DNA of 64,000 bases, taken from assembly GCA_963814975.1 (NCBI GenBank), contig CAWFFB010000037.1, positions 62,001-126,000 on the forward strand. The letters run 5' to 3'. The notes below the pieces were generated by a model that saw only the letters and a program-made list of their open reading frames with translations, made no database searches and had not been told where the DNA came from. The DNA comes from CAVUXJ01 sp963814975 (lineage in GTDB: Bacteria > Acidobacteriota > Vicinamibacteria > Vicinamibacterales > CAVVIG01). Made by a program: the position numbers and the translations under genes. This document shows positions 37,176-45,648 of this stretch, piece by piece (within the stretch, counting starts at the first letter, position 1; each line of letters opens with the position of its first letter).

Positions 37176-38968
37176 GTGAACCGAGTGGCCCTGTTCTTCC
37201 TGTTGTCCGGCTGCGTCGGTCTCGCCGAGTCTCCCACCAGGCAGCGCGTGCTTTTCAACCGGTATCTCGTGCCGGCGATGACGGTGTACATCGCCGATGC
37301 CGACGGAAAGAACGAACGCGCGCTCGTGCCCACGAAAGGGCTGGAGTACTCCCCATCGTATTCCGCCGACGGCCAGTGGGTGGTGTACACCGTCGAGCAC
37401 GAAGGACAGTCCGACATCTACCGGATTCATCCGGACGGCTCGGGCCTTCAGCAGCTCACCGACGATCCCGCCTTCGACGATCAGGCCGCCCTGTCGCCAG
37501 ACGGGAAGACGCTGGCGTTCGTGTCGACGCGAAGCGGCGGCACGGCTGGCATCTGGCTGATGGACATCAACTCGAAGACGTACTCCAACCTGACGAAGCA
37601 CTCGTCCGGAAATTTCCGCCCGAGCTGGTCCCCCGATTCCACCTGGATCGCGTTCACTTCGGATCGCGATGCGCAGCCCGGGTACTTCCCGGCCAGTGGG
37701 AGCATCTGCAGTCGACCGGCGTGTTCATCATCCGGGCAGACGGCACGGGGCTGCGTCGCCTTACGCGTAAGGATGGCGTTGCTGGAAGCCCGACCTGGTC
37801 GCCGGACGGCAGGAAGATCCTGTTCTACGAGACCGACGAAGTGGGTGCGTACCTCGCCAAGAACGCCCAGAGCCGTACCGAGATCGTGTCGATTGATGTC
37901 ACGACGGGAGAGCGCAAGCAATACACGGCTTCGAACGACACCAAGCTGTCTCCGCAATGGCTGTCGGGCGGCAGGATCGGCTACGTCACTCGCGCCGCTG
38001 ATGACACGGCCGGCTTGAAGATCTGGCATCCCAGCCGCCGGGTGGACGCGATCGCCACCGGGGGCGTGCGCAACCCGAGCTGGTCTCCCGACGGCACACG
38101 CGTCGTGTACCAGCGGATGAGTCGAATCGGATCGACGGAACACCTGCTTCCCACAGCGAGCCGTGATGCCGGTTTCGAGCTGCTGTTGAGCGAACCGTTT
38201 CCAGCGTTCTCCCAGGACGGAAAGAAGCTGCTCTACAGCCAATACGGCGTGGGCAGGACCAATGGCCTGGAATCGACGAGCGCGCGCGACACCAGTATCC
38301 AAATCATGAACGCCGACGGCAGCGAACGACGCACGCTGTTCCATCGCGAGGGCTTCAGTGCCTTTGCCGGCGCGTGGTCGCCGGTCGGTGACGAGATCGC
38401 GCTTTCAGTCGGGCGGTATTTCCGCCAGGCCGGTTTGCCACCAGGGCAGATCGCGTTGATCAAATCAGACGGCTCCAACTTCCGCCTCCTCGTCGATGAC
38501 GACGTGAACAACGGCTTCGCCAGCTGGTCGCCCGATGGCAAAAGGCTCGTCTTCAAGCGGGGACGACAGCTCGTGACGATGTCGCTCGCGGATCGCGTCA
38601 TCGCGCCGTTGACCGACGGCTCCCATTACGACAACTTCCCCCAGTGGTCGCCGAGGGGAGACGTGATCATGTTCACCAGCGATCGCGATGGAGACTTCGA
38701 GCTGTATACCATCCGGGCCGACGGCACCCAGCTTCGCCGCCTGACGCATAGCCCTGGCAACGACGCCCATTCCGCATGGTCTTCCGACGGGCAGTGGATC
38801 CTCTTCAGCAGCGGACGAATGGGATTCAAGGACGAAATGGCGTTGTACGAAGGGGTTCCCCAACCCTACGGCGAGATCTTCGCGATGCGCGCGGATGGAT
38901 CCGACGTCCGCCAGCTGACGGATAACAAATGGGAGGACGCCAGCCCCGGCTCCAGGCCGCAGCCGTAG
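37176..38968 (+). pseudogene. TolB-like PD40 propeller lipoprotein, frameshifted
   Basis: A putative lipoprotein signal (ALFFLLSGC) is followed by many PD40/WD40-like blades of the form SPDGKTLAFVSTRSGG, WSPDGRKILFY and NFPQWSPRGDVIMFTSDRDG, as in TolB and acylaminoacyl-peptidase propellers. The N-terminal four blades and the remainder are in different frames. One base missing in the CCC run at 37688-37690 explains it (restored reading ...YFPGQWEHLQSTG). The length is one base short of a multiple of three. The GTG start has aaaggggg nearby. It is likely co-transcribed with the amidohydrolase and probably acts as a periplasmic ligand or protein binder. Confidence 0.85.
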
Positions 38969-39011
38969 TGTCCGCCTCCAGGCGTACCGTGAGAGGTCCG
39001 GCAAGAACCTG

Positions 39012-39097
39012 TGAAGAAATCGCTGAAGTGCAGGCCTGTAGGCCTGCCGTGTCGGGCGGACCTGAAGGTCCGCACTACATCAGGAGCGATTTCTTCA
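39012..39097. repeat. 86-nt structured element: 13-bp outer stem enclosing two tetraloop hairpins
   Basis: tgaagaaatcgct (39012-39024) pairs perfectly with agcgatttcttca (39085-39097). Inside are gcaggcc-tgta-ggcctgc (39030-39047) and gcggacc-tgaa-ggtccgc (39056-39073), both perfect 7-bp stems with four-base loops. An alternative pairing (agtgc 39027-39031 with gcact 39072-39076) would compete with them. It lies between two convergent genes, next to the short-repeat copy at 39126-39158. Confidence 0.75.
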
Positions 39098-39125
39098 ACA
39101 GCCTGCTAAAGCCTGACACTACGTG

Positions 39126-39158
39126 CTGAAGTCTGTGAGACTTGAGACTTGAGTCTGA
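39126..39158. repeat. 'gagacttgagacttgag' repeat copy
   Basis: ctgaagtctgtgagacttga and the following bases repeat the gagacttgag/gaagtct words found at 22337-22400 in the opposite orientation. It is immediately downstream of the minus-strand YncE-like gene's stop codon. Confidence 0.7.
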
Positions 39159-39162
39159 TCGG

Positions 39163-40185
39163 TTATTTCGTCCCGATCCAAGCCATGCCGTCGGGATCCA
39201 TACCCGAGGAAAAACGGCCCGTCAGCTCGAGCGTTTTCAGGTCGACGACGGCAATGTTGTTATCGGCGTTCACCGACGCGTACGCCCGCGAACCATCGGG
39301 CTGGATCAGGAACTTCGTCACGCTGCTGCCCACCTTGATTCGCTTGATCTCTTTTCGAGCAGCCGCGTCGAGCACCACCAACTCGCCGCCCTTGGGATGG
39401 GACAACAGCACTCGCCTGCCATCTGGTGTGAACTGCAGATGGTTGTAGCCTTGATACGGCAGCTTGACGGTCTGTTTGAGCTTCTTGGTGGCGACATCGA
39501 TGATCGAGACGCCGCCGTCCCCCCCGTGTCCGGTCCAGACCTCCGTGCCATCAGGAGACATGTCGATCGCCTGCGGCGCGGGGCCGACGGGAATCACGGT
39601 GATGTTCCAGTCGCCGGCGGCATTCGCCACGGGCTTACCCGTAACACGCTCGAACGCCGTAATGCTCCCGGAGCCCATATTGGCGGTAAAGATATTATTG
39701 AGGTCCTTGCTGACGACGAGGTTGTGGGTGCCGTTTTGTCCGGTGCCGAGCGCCAGGTCTATCTTGTTGGTGGCCGGGTCATATCGGCCGATCGCCTTGC
39801 TGCCCTGTGCGGTGAAGTACACCTTTCCCCCGGCTACGGTCATCCCGTGCGGATAGGTGAGCGGGCCCAAGTCGACCCGGCGCACCTCTTTCCGAGCCGC
39901 GAGATCGACGACAGAAATGGAATTGCCCGGACGACCGCCCTCCGAAAAATTGACCACGAACGCCGTTTTGCCGTCGCCAGACACGGCCACTGAATGGCCG
40001 TGATCGGCCGTGGGCACGCGGCCCATGACCTTCCGAGTCGACGGGTCGACAATCGACAGGGTGTTCTCCCCCTGGTGGACGACGAGCAGCGCGGTCGAGG
40101 GAGCTTGCGCGCGACCTCCTGCCGGCAACATCGCGAAAGCGGCGAGCAAGACCGTCCGGCGGACAAACATCTTTTCTGAAGTCAT
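39163..40185 (-). CDS. YncE-like seven-bladed beta-propeller protein
   Basis: This 340-residue exported protein has a signal segment (residues 7-27) and YVTN-type repeats: LSIVDPSTRKVMGRVPT, ISVVDLAARKEVRRVDLG, VSIIDVATKKLKQTV and LVVLDAAARKEIKRIKVG. They match the lactonase/YncE propeller fold. The role is probably ligand or DNA/protein binding outside the membrane; a lactonase activity cannot be read from sequence. The ATG at 40185 is preceded by gaaaggagag, a strong ribosome site, so the longer open frame upstream is not used. Confidence 0.88.
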   Translation of the reverse strand: MTSEKMFVRRTVLLAAFAMLPAGGRAQAPSTALLVVHQGENTLSIVDPSTRKVMGRVPTADHGHSVAVSGDGKTAFVVNFSEGGRPGNSISVVDLAARKEVRRVDLGPLTYPHGMTVAGGKVYFTAQGSKAIGRYDPATNKIDLALGTGQNGTHNLVVSKDLNNIFTANMGSGSITAFERVTGKPVANAAGDWNITVIPVGPAPQAIDMSPDGTEVWTGHGGDGGVSIIDVATKKLKQTVKLPYQGYNHLQFTPDGRRVLLSHPKGGELVVLDAAARKEIKRIKVGSSVTKFLIQPDGSRAYASVNADNNIAVVDLKTLELTGRFSSGMDPDGMAWIGTK

Positions 40186-40579
40186 CCGAGCTCTCCTTTC
40201 GAACTCCGCCTTCAACAACAGACGACGCAAACCGATGCCTTACCCGTGCACTCCCGGGTGCGATCGGCGACGTTGATTTCTGCGTAAGAGATTATAGAGC
40301 GCCTTGGGACCGGGATGTTTGCCTTCCGTGGCCGGTGGGACGCCCGCAACAGCAGCCCTCGGAGCGAGAGCCAGAGGAACGCCCGAGTGTGACCGGCTTC
40401 CGCCGTGCGGGCGATTACGTATCTGGCGTCCGATGTTCGAATGCTCAACACGGCAACAGCAATCGCGCCCCGGAATTTCTCGGGTTTTCGACGGCATGAC
40501 CATTGCCCAGTCAGGGTCTACTGGTCGACCGCAACGCTCGTCAATCACCGCTCTCAACCGAAGGAAACACGTTCATCAG
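40186..40579. other. Intergenic region without a recognisable gene
   Basis: These 394 bp lie between the YncE-like start and a small downstream gene. Short open frames are present, but none shows a family or a ribosome site. The sequence near 40295-40330 is AT-richer than its surroundings and could hold promoters for either side. Confidence 0.4.
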
Positions 40580-40768
40580 ATGAATATTGAGCATCTTGTC
40601 ATTCGTGCCAGCGCCGAGTTTCAGGAAATGCCTGGTCTCCGCTTGACCGTCCGGCAGGCAGAGCGTCTGTGGGGCCTCGCGCCGGACGTGTGCGCCCAGG
40701 TTGTGGACGTGCTCGTGAGTCGCGCCATTCTGAAACGCCACGGGGACACCTTCTCCCTCCTCAAATAA
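40580..40768 (+). CDS. Small winged-helix-like hypothetical protein
   Basis: This 62-residue protein contains LRLTVRQAERLWGLAPDVCA, then VVDVLVSRAILKRHGDTFSL. The layout (helix, helix-turn-helix-like segment, then a short beta turn at the C-terminus) resembles a minimal winged helix and is a recurring small protein type in Acidobacteriota. It could be a DNA-binding regulator, but no target is evident. It stands alone, with no clear ribosome site. Confidence 0.5.
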   Translation: MNIEHLVIRASAEFQEMPGLRLTVRQAERLWGLAPDVCAQVVDVLVSRAILKRHGDTFSLLK

Positions 40769-40960
40769 GCACCTTCTTCCGCCATTCCACCGCAGAAACG
40801 CGGCCTATACGAAGGTTGATTGAGTGCGCGGAGCCCGTCAGTCGCCAGATTATCCGCGCGGCTTCGCAGTCGGAACAGGTCGTACCTTTTTTCGTACGCA
40901 ACGGAAGCACCTTCCCGGACTAGGATGAGGGATTCTTGAAGTCCTTTGGAGCTTCCCACG

Positions 40961-41656
40961 ATGAAGGCTCTCATTGTCCTGGCTCTGGCTACCGAACTGC
41001 TGCAGCCGCCTGCGTCACGTTTCCAGCGGCTGACATTCCGGGCGCCCGATGGGACCAAGCTTCTGTACGGCCGGACCATTCCGGCAGATTACGATCCCAG
41101 CCGGCCACGCCCCCTCGTCCTCGCCCTGCATCCCGGCGGCGAGAGGTTACCCTTCTACGGCGATCAGTTCATGCGGCAGATCGCCCTGCCCGGACTGGCT
41201 GCGCTCGATCCGATCATGGTGGCGCCGGATTGTCCGACGCCCGCCTGGTCGGATTCGGCTGCCGATCGCGCGGTCATGGCTCTCATTGATAGTGTGATGG
41301 CGGAATACGCGATCGACCGCCGGCGGATTCTCGTCACCGGCTTCAGTCTCGGAGGAAGCGGGACGTGGTTCATGTCGTCGCACCACGGCGACCGATTCAC
41401 CGCGGCCATCGTACTGGCGGGACGGACGGACGAACCGCTCGACCGGCTGGCCAGCATCCCGACTTACATCATCCACAGCCGGGATGACGAGATCGTGCCC
41501 TTCGCACAGGCCGAACAGCGCGCCGCCGGGCTCGCCGCCATGGGCCGGGTCGTCAAGTTCGAGGCGCTGCAGGGTGTGGGACACTACGCCATGCGCGGAT
41601 ACGTGGGGGCGCTTGAACGGGCTGGGCGGTGGGTCGCCGAGCGCTGGGAGAAATAG
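40961..41656 (+). CDS. Alpha/beta hydrolase (feruloyl esterase/PHB depolymerase-like)
   Basis: This 231-residue hydrolase has a short hydrophobic N-terminus (MKALIVLALATELLQ), a strand-rich core with LVLALHPGGE (oxyanion region), nucleophile elbow GFSLGGSGTW, acid in HSRDDEIVP and histidine in GVGHYAM. This matches the dienelactone-hydrolase/LpqC-type esterases. The substrate is unknown. The stop is three bases before the ATG of the MmgE/PrpD gene, so the two are co-transcribed and probably serve one degradation route. Confidence 0.87.
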   Translation: MKALIVLALATELLQPPASRFQRLTFRAPDGTKLLYGRTIPADYDPSRPRPLVLALHPGGERLPFYGDQFMRQIALPGLAALDPIMVAPDCPTPAWSDSAADRAVMALIDSVMAEYAIDRRRILVTGFSLGGSGTWFMSSHHGDRFTAAIVLAGRTDEPLDRLASIPTYIIHSRDDEIVPFAQAEQRAAGLAAMGRVVKFEALQGVGHYAMRGYVGALERAGRWVAERWEK

Positions 41657-41659
41657 ACC

Positions 41660-43117
41660 ATGCAAATGAGCCGGAAAGAGTTTCTGGCCCTCGTGGCCCG
41701 TGGCGCCGTCGCGGCCGGGGCGACAGCGCTGCCGTGGACGCGCCTGCGCGCGGAGTCGCCGGGGCCGATCATGACCGCGCTCAGCAACTACATGGCGGCC
41801 GCCGCCGGGCGCGCGCTCCCCGCCGACGTCATCGAGAAGACCAAGGAGCACATCCTGGATACGTTCGCGGCCATGATTTCCGGATCCAAGCTGCCACCAG
41901 GCCAGGCCGCGATCGGATTTGCCCGTGCCATGCGCGGTGATGCCACTGCAACGGTTGTGGGCTCCGTCGTGCTCAGCAGCCCTCTGGAAGCGGCGCTGGC
42001 CAATGGGGTGCTGGCCCACTCTGACGAGACCGACGATTCGCATGGCCCCTCGCAGTCGCACCCGGGCGCGGCGATCGTCCCGGCAGCCTTGGCGGCCGCC
42101 GAGAAGTTTGGCATCGACGGGATGGGCTTCATGCGCGCCGTGGCGCTGGGCTACGACATCGGTCCAAGAGTGACGATGGCCCTAGGCGGCGTCACGTTTC
42201 GGCGCGAGAGCCACCGCAGCACCCACAGCATCGCGGGAACCTTCGGCGCCTCGGCGGCTGCCGGATCGATCGCACGCCTGAATGCGCAGCAGATGCGCTG
42301 GCTGCTCGACTACGCCGCTCAGCAGGCATCCGGCTTTGCGGCATGGGAGCGCGACACCGATCACATCGAGAAGGGCTTCGTGTTTGGCGGGATGCCGGCC
42401 CGCAACGGCGTCACGGCCGCGCTCCTCGTAAGCCTGGGCTGGAACGGGGTCGATGACGTGTTCTCCGGCGACGACAATTTCTTCGAAGCGACGTCGCCGG
42501 CAGGCACTCCGGCGACGCTGGTCGATCGCCTGGGCGAGCGCTACGAGGTGACGAGGACCGACATCAAGAAATGGACCGTCGGCTCCCCTATCCAGGCACC
42601 GCTCGATGCCCTGGACAACCTTCTGCGCCGCCGGCCCTTCGAGGCCGACCAGGTGCAGCGCATCGTCGTTCGCCTGGCGACCAGTGCCGGCGAGGTCGTG
42701 GACAATCGCGAGATGCCGGACATCTGTCTGCAGCACATGGTCGCCGTCATGATCCTCGACAAGACCGCGTCGTTCGCGGCCGCGCACGACAAGGCCCGGA
42801 TGCAGGACCCGGTGGTTCTCAAGCACCGCGCGAAAGTCGAGCTCGTGGGCGACGAAGAACTCCAGCGTCGGATGCCGCAGCGGCAGTCGATCGTCGAGGT
42901 CACCCTGAACGATGGCACCCGGCTCTCCGAACGGGTCGAGGCCGTGCGCGGTACTGCCGCGAACCCAATGGATCCTGCAGAGGTTATCAGCAAGTGCCGG
43001 GACCTGACCGCGCCTGTTCTGGGGGCGGCAATTGCTGATCGGCTGATTCAGACGGTGATGACGCTCGAAGCGACGCGAGACATCAGGCTGCTGCGTCCGC
43101 TGCTCCAGTCCTCGTGA
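41660..43117 (+). CDS. MmgE/PrpD family protein with Tat-like signal
   Basis: This 485-residue protein has the PrpD fold: an all-helical large domain with ALANGVLAHSDETDDSHGPS and AGTFGASAAAGSIARLNAQQ, then a smaller alpha/beta domain ending near 440. Relatives include 2-methylcitrate dehydratase and cis-aconitate decarboxylase, but this subgroup's reaction is unknown. Unusually, it begins with a Tat-like leader (MSRKEFLALVARGAVAAGAT, RK in place of RR), suggesting export. A ribosome-like ggag precedes the ATG. It is coupled to the upstream esterase (3-bp gap). Confidence 0.88.
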   Translation: MQMSRKEFLALVARGAVAAGATALPWTRLRAESPGPIMTALSNYMAAAAGRALPADVIEKTKEHILDTFAAMISGSKLPPGQAAIGFARAMRGDATATVVGSVVLSSPLEAALANGVLAHSDETDDSHGPSQSHPGAAIVPAALAAAEKFGIDGMGFMRAVALGYDIGPRVTMALGGVTFRRESHRSTHSIAGTFGASAAAGSIARLNAQQMRWLLDYAAQQASGFAAWERDTDHIEKGFVFGGMPARNGVTAALLVSLGWNGVDDVFSGDDNFFEATSPAGTPATLVDRLGERYEVTRTDIKKWTVGSPIQAPLDALDNLLRRRPFEADQVQRIVVRLATSAGEVVDNREMPDICLQHMVAVMILDKTASFAAAHDKARMQDPVVLKHRAKVELVGDEELQRRMPQRQSIVEVTLNDGTRLSERVEAVRGTAANPMDPAEVISKCRDLTAPVLGAAIADRLIQTVMTLEATRDIRLLRPLLQSS

Positions 43118-43143
43118 TGAGCTCGATGAAGGCCGGCAGGAGT

Positions 43144-43506
43144 CTATCGTCTGGTTCGCCTGGCGCCGATCGTCCGCGCGCGTGAATCGTGGAGGTCTTC
43201 TCGGATTCGGTCTTCGGCGCGGCGTCCGCCCTTCCGGCCGGCGCCGCTCAACAGCTCGCCAAGGCGCCGGCGCTGCCCAACGGTAAGGCCGAGACGCGGG
43301 GCCTTCGCTCCTTCGGCGCCCGGTAGCGCCCATCCTTCGGCAATCAGCAATTCCGCCTGGTGGCGGGTCACGGTCAGCACATCACCGACGCTATGCAACG
43401 ACAGGTCGATACCGTTGAGGCATTCCGCCAGTTTCCTGGTCAACAGAACCTGCGTCCGGTCTGCGGCTCGCCGCCGCATGTTTTCCATCCGAACGATCAC
43501 CGACAC
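43144..43506 (-). CDS. Conserved hypothetical protein (Acidobacteriota-type)
   Basis: This 120-residue basic protein has a central conserved-looking segment, LTRKLAECLNGIDLSLHSVG followed by DVLTVTRHQAELLIAEGWAL. I associate this pattern with a small family common in Acidobacteriota and neighbours. The C-terminal third is Arg-rich with a second LTVxQRRRL-type helix. There is no signal peptide or membrane segment. A GTG at 43506 is used as start; an ATG at 43485 is the alternative. The function is unknown, possibly nucleic-acid or PilZ-like regulation. Confidence 0.6.
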   Translation of the reverse strand: MSVIVRMENMRRRAADRTQVLLTRKLAECLNGIDLSLHSVGDVLTVTRHQAELLIAEGWALPGAEGAKAPRLGLTVGQRRRLGELLSGAGRKGGRRAEDRIREDLHDSRARTIGARRTRR

Positions 43507-43679
43507 TTATGGGACCTTTCAGGGTAGATGTGTGACAGTCATGACATCATTTTGTCCAATGGCTGAGCGGCGCCTCCCGCTATCGAATTCATGCAAGGCA
43601 AGAAGCGAACCATCCCGCGTCACGGAGCAGCCGATGGCTCTGGCATTACCGTTGCTCGGATGACCGCGGAGGGTTGGAT

Positions 43680-44234
43680 ATGTCAGAGGTGCTTCGATCG
43701 TTTGATCAACCTATCCTCGACAATTCCGGCGAGTACCACGCGCGCGTGGTGGGCAGGCTCGCGGACGACGGCATGTGGGAGGGGTGGCTGGAATTCGTCC
43801 CTCAGAGCGGGCGGAATGCGTTGATTTCGCCGGTCGAGTCGCGCCAGCCGGAACGAGAGCACCTCGAGTATTGGGCATCGGGTCTCAGCGTGGTATACGC
43901 CGAAGGCGCGCTGCTGCGGGCGCGCAGACCGCGCAGACTTCAGACCCAGGCGGTGGAAACGGCCGCATCAGAAGCCCCGGCCCCCAGGAGGACCGCCACG
44001 TCCCCACGGTTCGCTGGCACAACCCCGATCCTCGATCCGTTCGAGGTCGGCTCACACAGCCTCGATATCCTCGCGCAGGAACTCGGGGCCATCGGACGGG
44101 CGCGTCTCGTCAACATCATCGTGGCCTACGAGCTGAATCATGGAGGAGGCGACCTTGGACAGCTGACCGCCGCGCAGTTGATCGCGCTCATCGTCGACGA
44201 GGTGAAAGCGGCGCTGGTCGATCGACGCAGGTGA
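43680..44234 (+). CDS. Conserved hypothetical protein (DGMWEGWLEFVP family)
   Basis: This 184-residue protein has the recurring N-terminal domain SFDQPILDNSGEYHARVVGR, DDGMWEGWLEFVP and LEYWASGLSVVYAEGALLRA (residues 8-80). I have seen this pattern in Acidobacteriota and Nitrospirota hypothetical proteins. A low-complexity Pro/Arg linker (about 85-115) leads to a helical C-terminal domain. The start has ggaggg seven bases upstream. The function is unknown. It is divergent from the neighbouring 120-residue conserved protein, so they may share control. Confidence 0.75.
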   Translation: MSEVLRSFDQPILDNSGEYHARVVGRLADDGMWEGWLEFVPQSGRNALISPVESRQPEREHLEYWASGLSVVYAEGALLRARRPRRLQTQAVETAASEAPAPRRTATSPRFAGTTPILDPFEVGSHSLDILAQELGAIGRARLVNIIVAYELNHGGGDLGQLTAAQLIALIVDEVKAALVDRRR

Positions 44235-44490
44235 GTCGTCCCGTGATTTCGACGCTTTCCTGGCGCAGCTGAAGGCCGGCTACCACAGGCGCCCCGCCAT
44301 GCTTGGCCCGCGTGGCCGGCCAGACCGCGGCGACAGACCGCGTGCGCCATATGCGGCCCGCGCGGATCCAGAGATGGATGAAACCGCGGGCAAGAACCCG
44401 CCGGCCCACCCACCCAGGAGCAATCCGCGGCGTCCTTTGGGGTCTTCTCGAAGTGTTGCGACGGAGCCCAGGCGTCGTTACGCTTGAGTC

Positions 44491-45648
44491 ATGGGGATAG
44501 AGGCCGTCGCCGCAGGCGCCAGTCCAAAACCGGCTGTTCCGTGGCACCTCTGGTGTTCCGCGCTCGCGGTCACGTCTGCCTACGTCGGCGGCTACTGGGA
44601 CATCTCGTGGCACCGATCGATTGGCCGCGACTCGTTCTGGAGCGCTCCGCATATGGCGATCTACGCCTGCGGCGTCCTTGCCGGCATCTCATCGGCGTAT
44701 CTGATCTTCACGACGACCTGGAGAAAGGCGGCGCCGCTGCGAGATGCAAGTGTGCGCATCTGGGGGTTGTCCGGACCGCTGGGGGCATTTCTGTTGGCCT
44801 GGGGCGGCGCGGCCATGCTGGTTTCAGCGCCATTCGACGACTGGTGGCACAACGCCTACGGCCTCGACGTACGGATCATCAGCCCGCCGCACATGGTGCT
44901 CGCCGCCGGATTCTTCGGGATCGAATTCGGCACGATCATGCTGCTGCTGGCCTTCATGAATCGCGCCGGCGTTCATGAACGGCCGGCGCTGGAGTGGCTG
45001 TTCCTGTACGTCGGCGGTACCGCCGTCTGCGAATCGCTGCTCCTCAAGCTCGAGTACATCGCCCGGCCCGATATGCACTCGGCGTTCTTTTACATCGTCG
45101 TGAGCCTCGGCACGCTGGGGATTCTCACCGCAGTCGCCGTCGCGTCACGGCGGCGCTGGGCCTGCACCATCATGGCTGCCGTGTACACCGGGTTCGGCCT
45201 GGCCTTTCTCTGGATTCTGCCGCTCTTCCCGGCGCAGCCCAAGCTCGGGCCCGTTTACCGGGAGATCAGCCATTTCATCCCTTGGGAGTTCCCGCTGCTG
45301 GTGATCGTGCCCTCTTTCGCGATCGATCTCATCCTCCAGCGGACAACAGCCTGGCGGCCGATCGTTCGCGCAATCGCCGCCGGGGTGGTCTTTCTTGGGG
45401 TCTTCGTCGCGGTTCAATGGCCGTTCGCGGAGTTCCTGATGACGCCGCTCGCGCGCAATTGGGTGTTCGGAGCGGACTACATGGATTTCGGCACGCCCGC
45501 ACGATCGGTATACGCGCGGTTCGTGTTCATTCCGCCGGCAGCCGCCGCGCAATTCTGGCGCGGAATGCTCATTGCGGCGGTCACCTCCTGCGTTATGGTC
45601 TGGCTCGGGATTCACGCAGGACGCTCCATGCAACAGGTCCATCGATGA
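44491..45648 (+). CDS. Multi-pass membrane protein of unknown function
   Basis: This 385-residue protein has about nine or ten hydrophobic segments, with histidine-containing loops (GYWDISWHRSIG, WSAPHM, DDWWHNAYGLDV, SPPHM) on or near membrane faces. These could ligate a metal or heme. I do not recognise the family with confidence; the layout recalls membrane proteins found next to cytochrome oxidase or copper-handling genes. Its stop overlaps the next start (ATGA at 45645-45648), so both proteins are made together. Confidence 0.75.
   Translation: MGIEAVAAGASPKPAVPWHLWCSALAVTSAYVGGYWDISWHRSIGRDSFWSAPHMAIYACGVLAGISSAYLIFTTTWRKAAPLRDASVRIWGLSGPLGAFLLAWGGAAMLVSAPFDDWWHNAYGLDVRIISPPHMVLAAGFFGIEFGTIMLLLAFMNRAGVHERPALEWLFLYVGGTAVCESLLLKLEYIARPDMHSAFFYIVVSLGTLGILTAVAVASRRRWACTIMAAVYTGFGLAFLWILPLFPAQPKLGPVYREISHFIPWEFPLLVIVPSFAIDLILQRTTAWRPIVRAIAAGVVFLGVFVAVQWPFAEFLMTPLARNWVFGADYMDFGTPARSVYARFVFIPPAAAAQFWRGMLIAAVTSCVMVWLGIHAGRSMQQVHR

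Noticed and set aside
35376..37601. Upstream extension of the DUF5916 frame to 1623 residues
   Set aside because: The extension is antisense to the amidohydrolase and TolB-like genes; the signal peptide at 35375 marks the true start.
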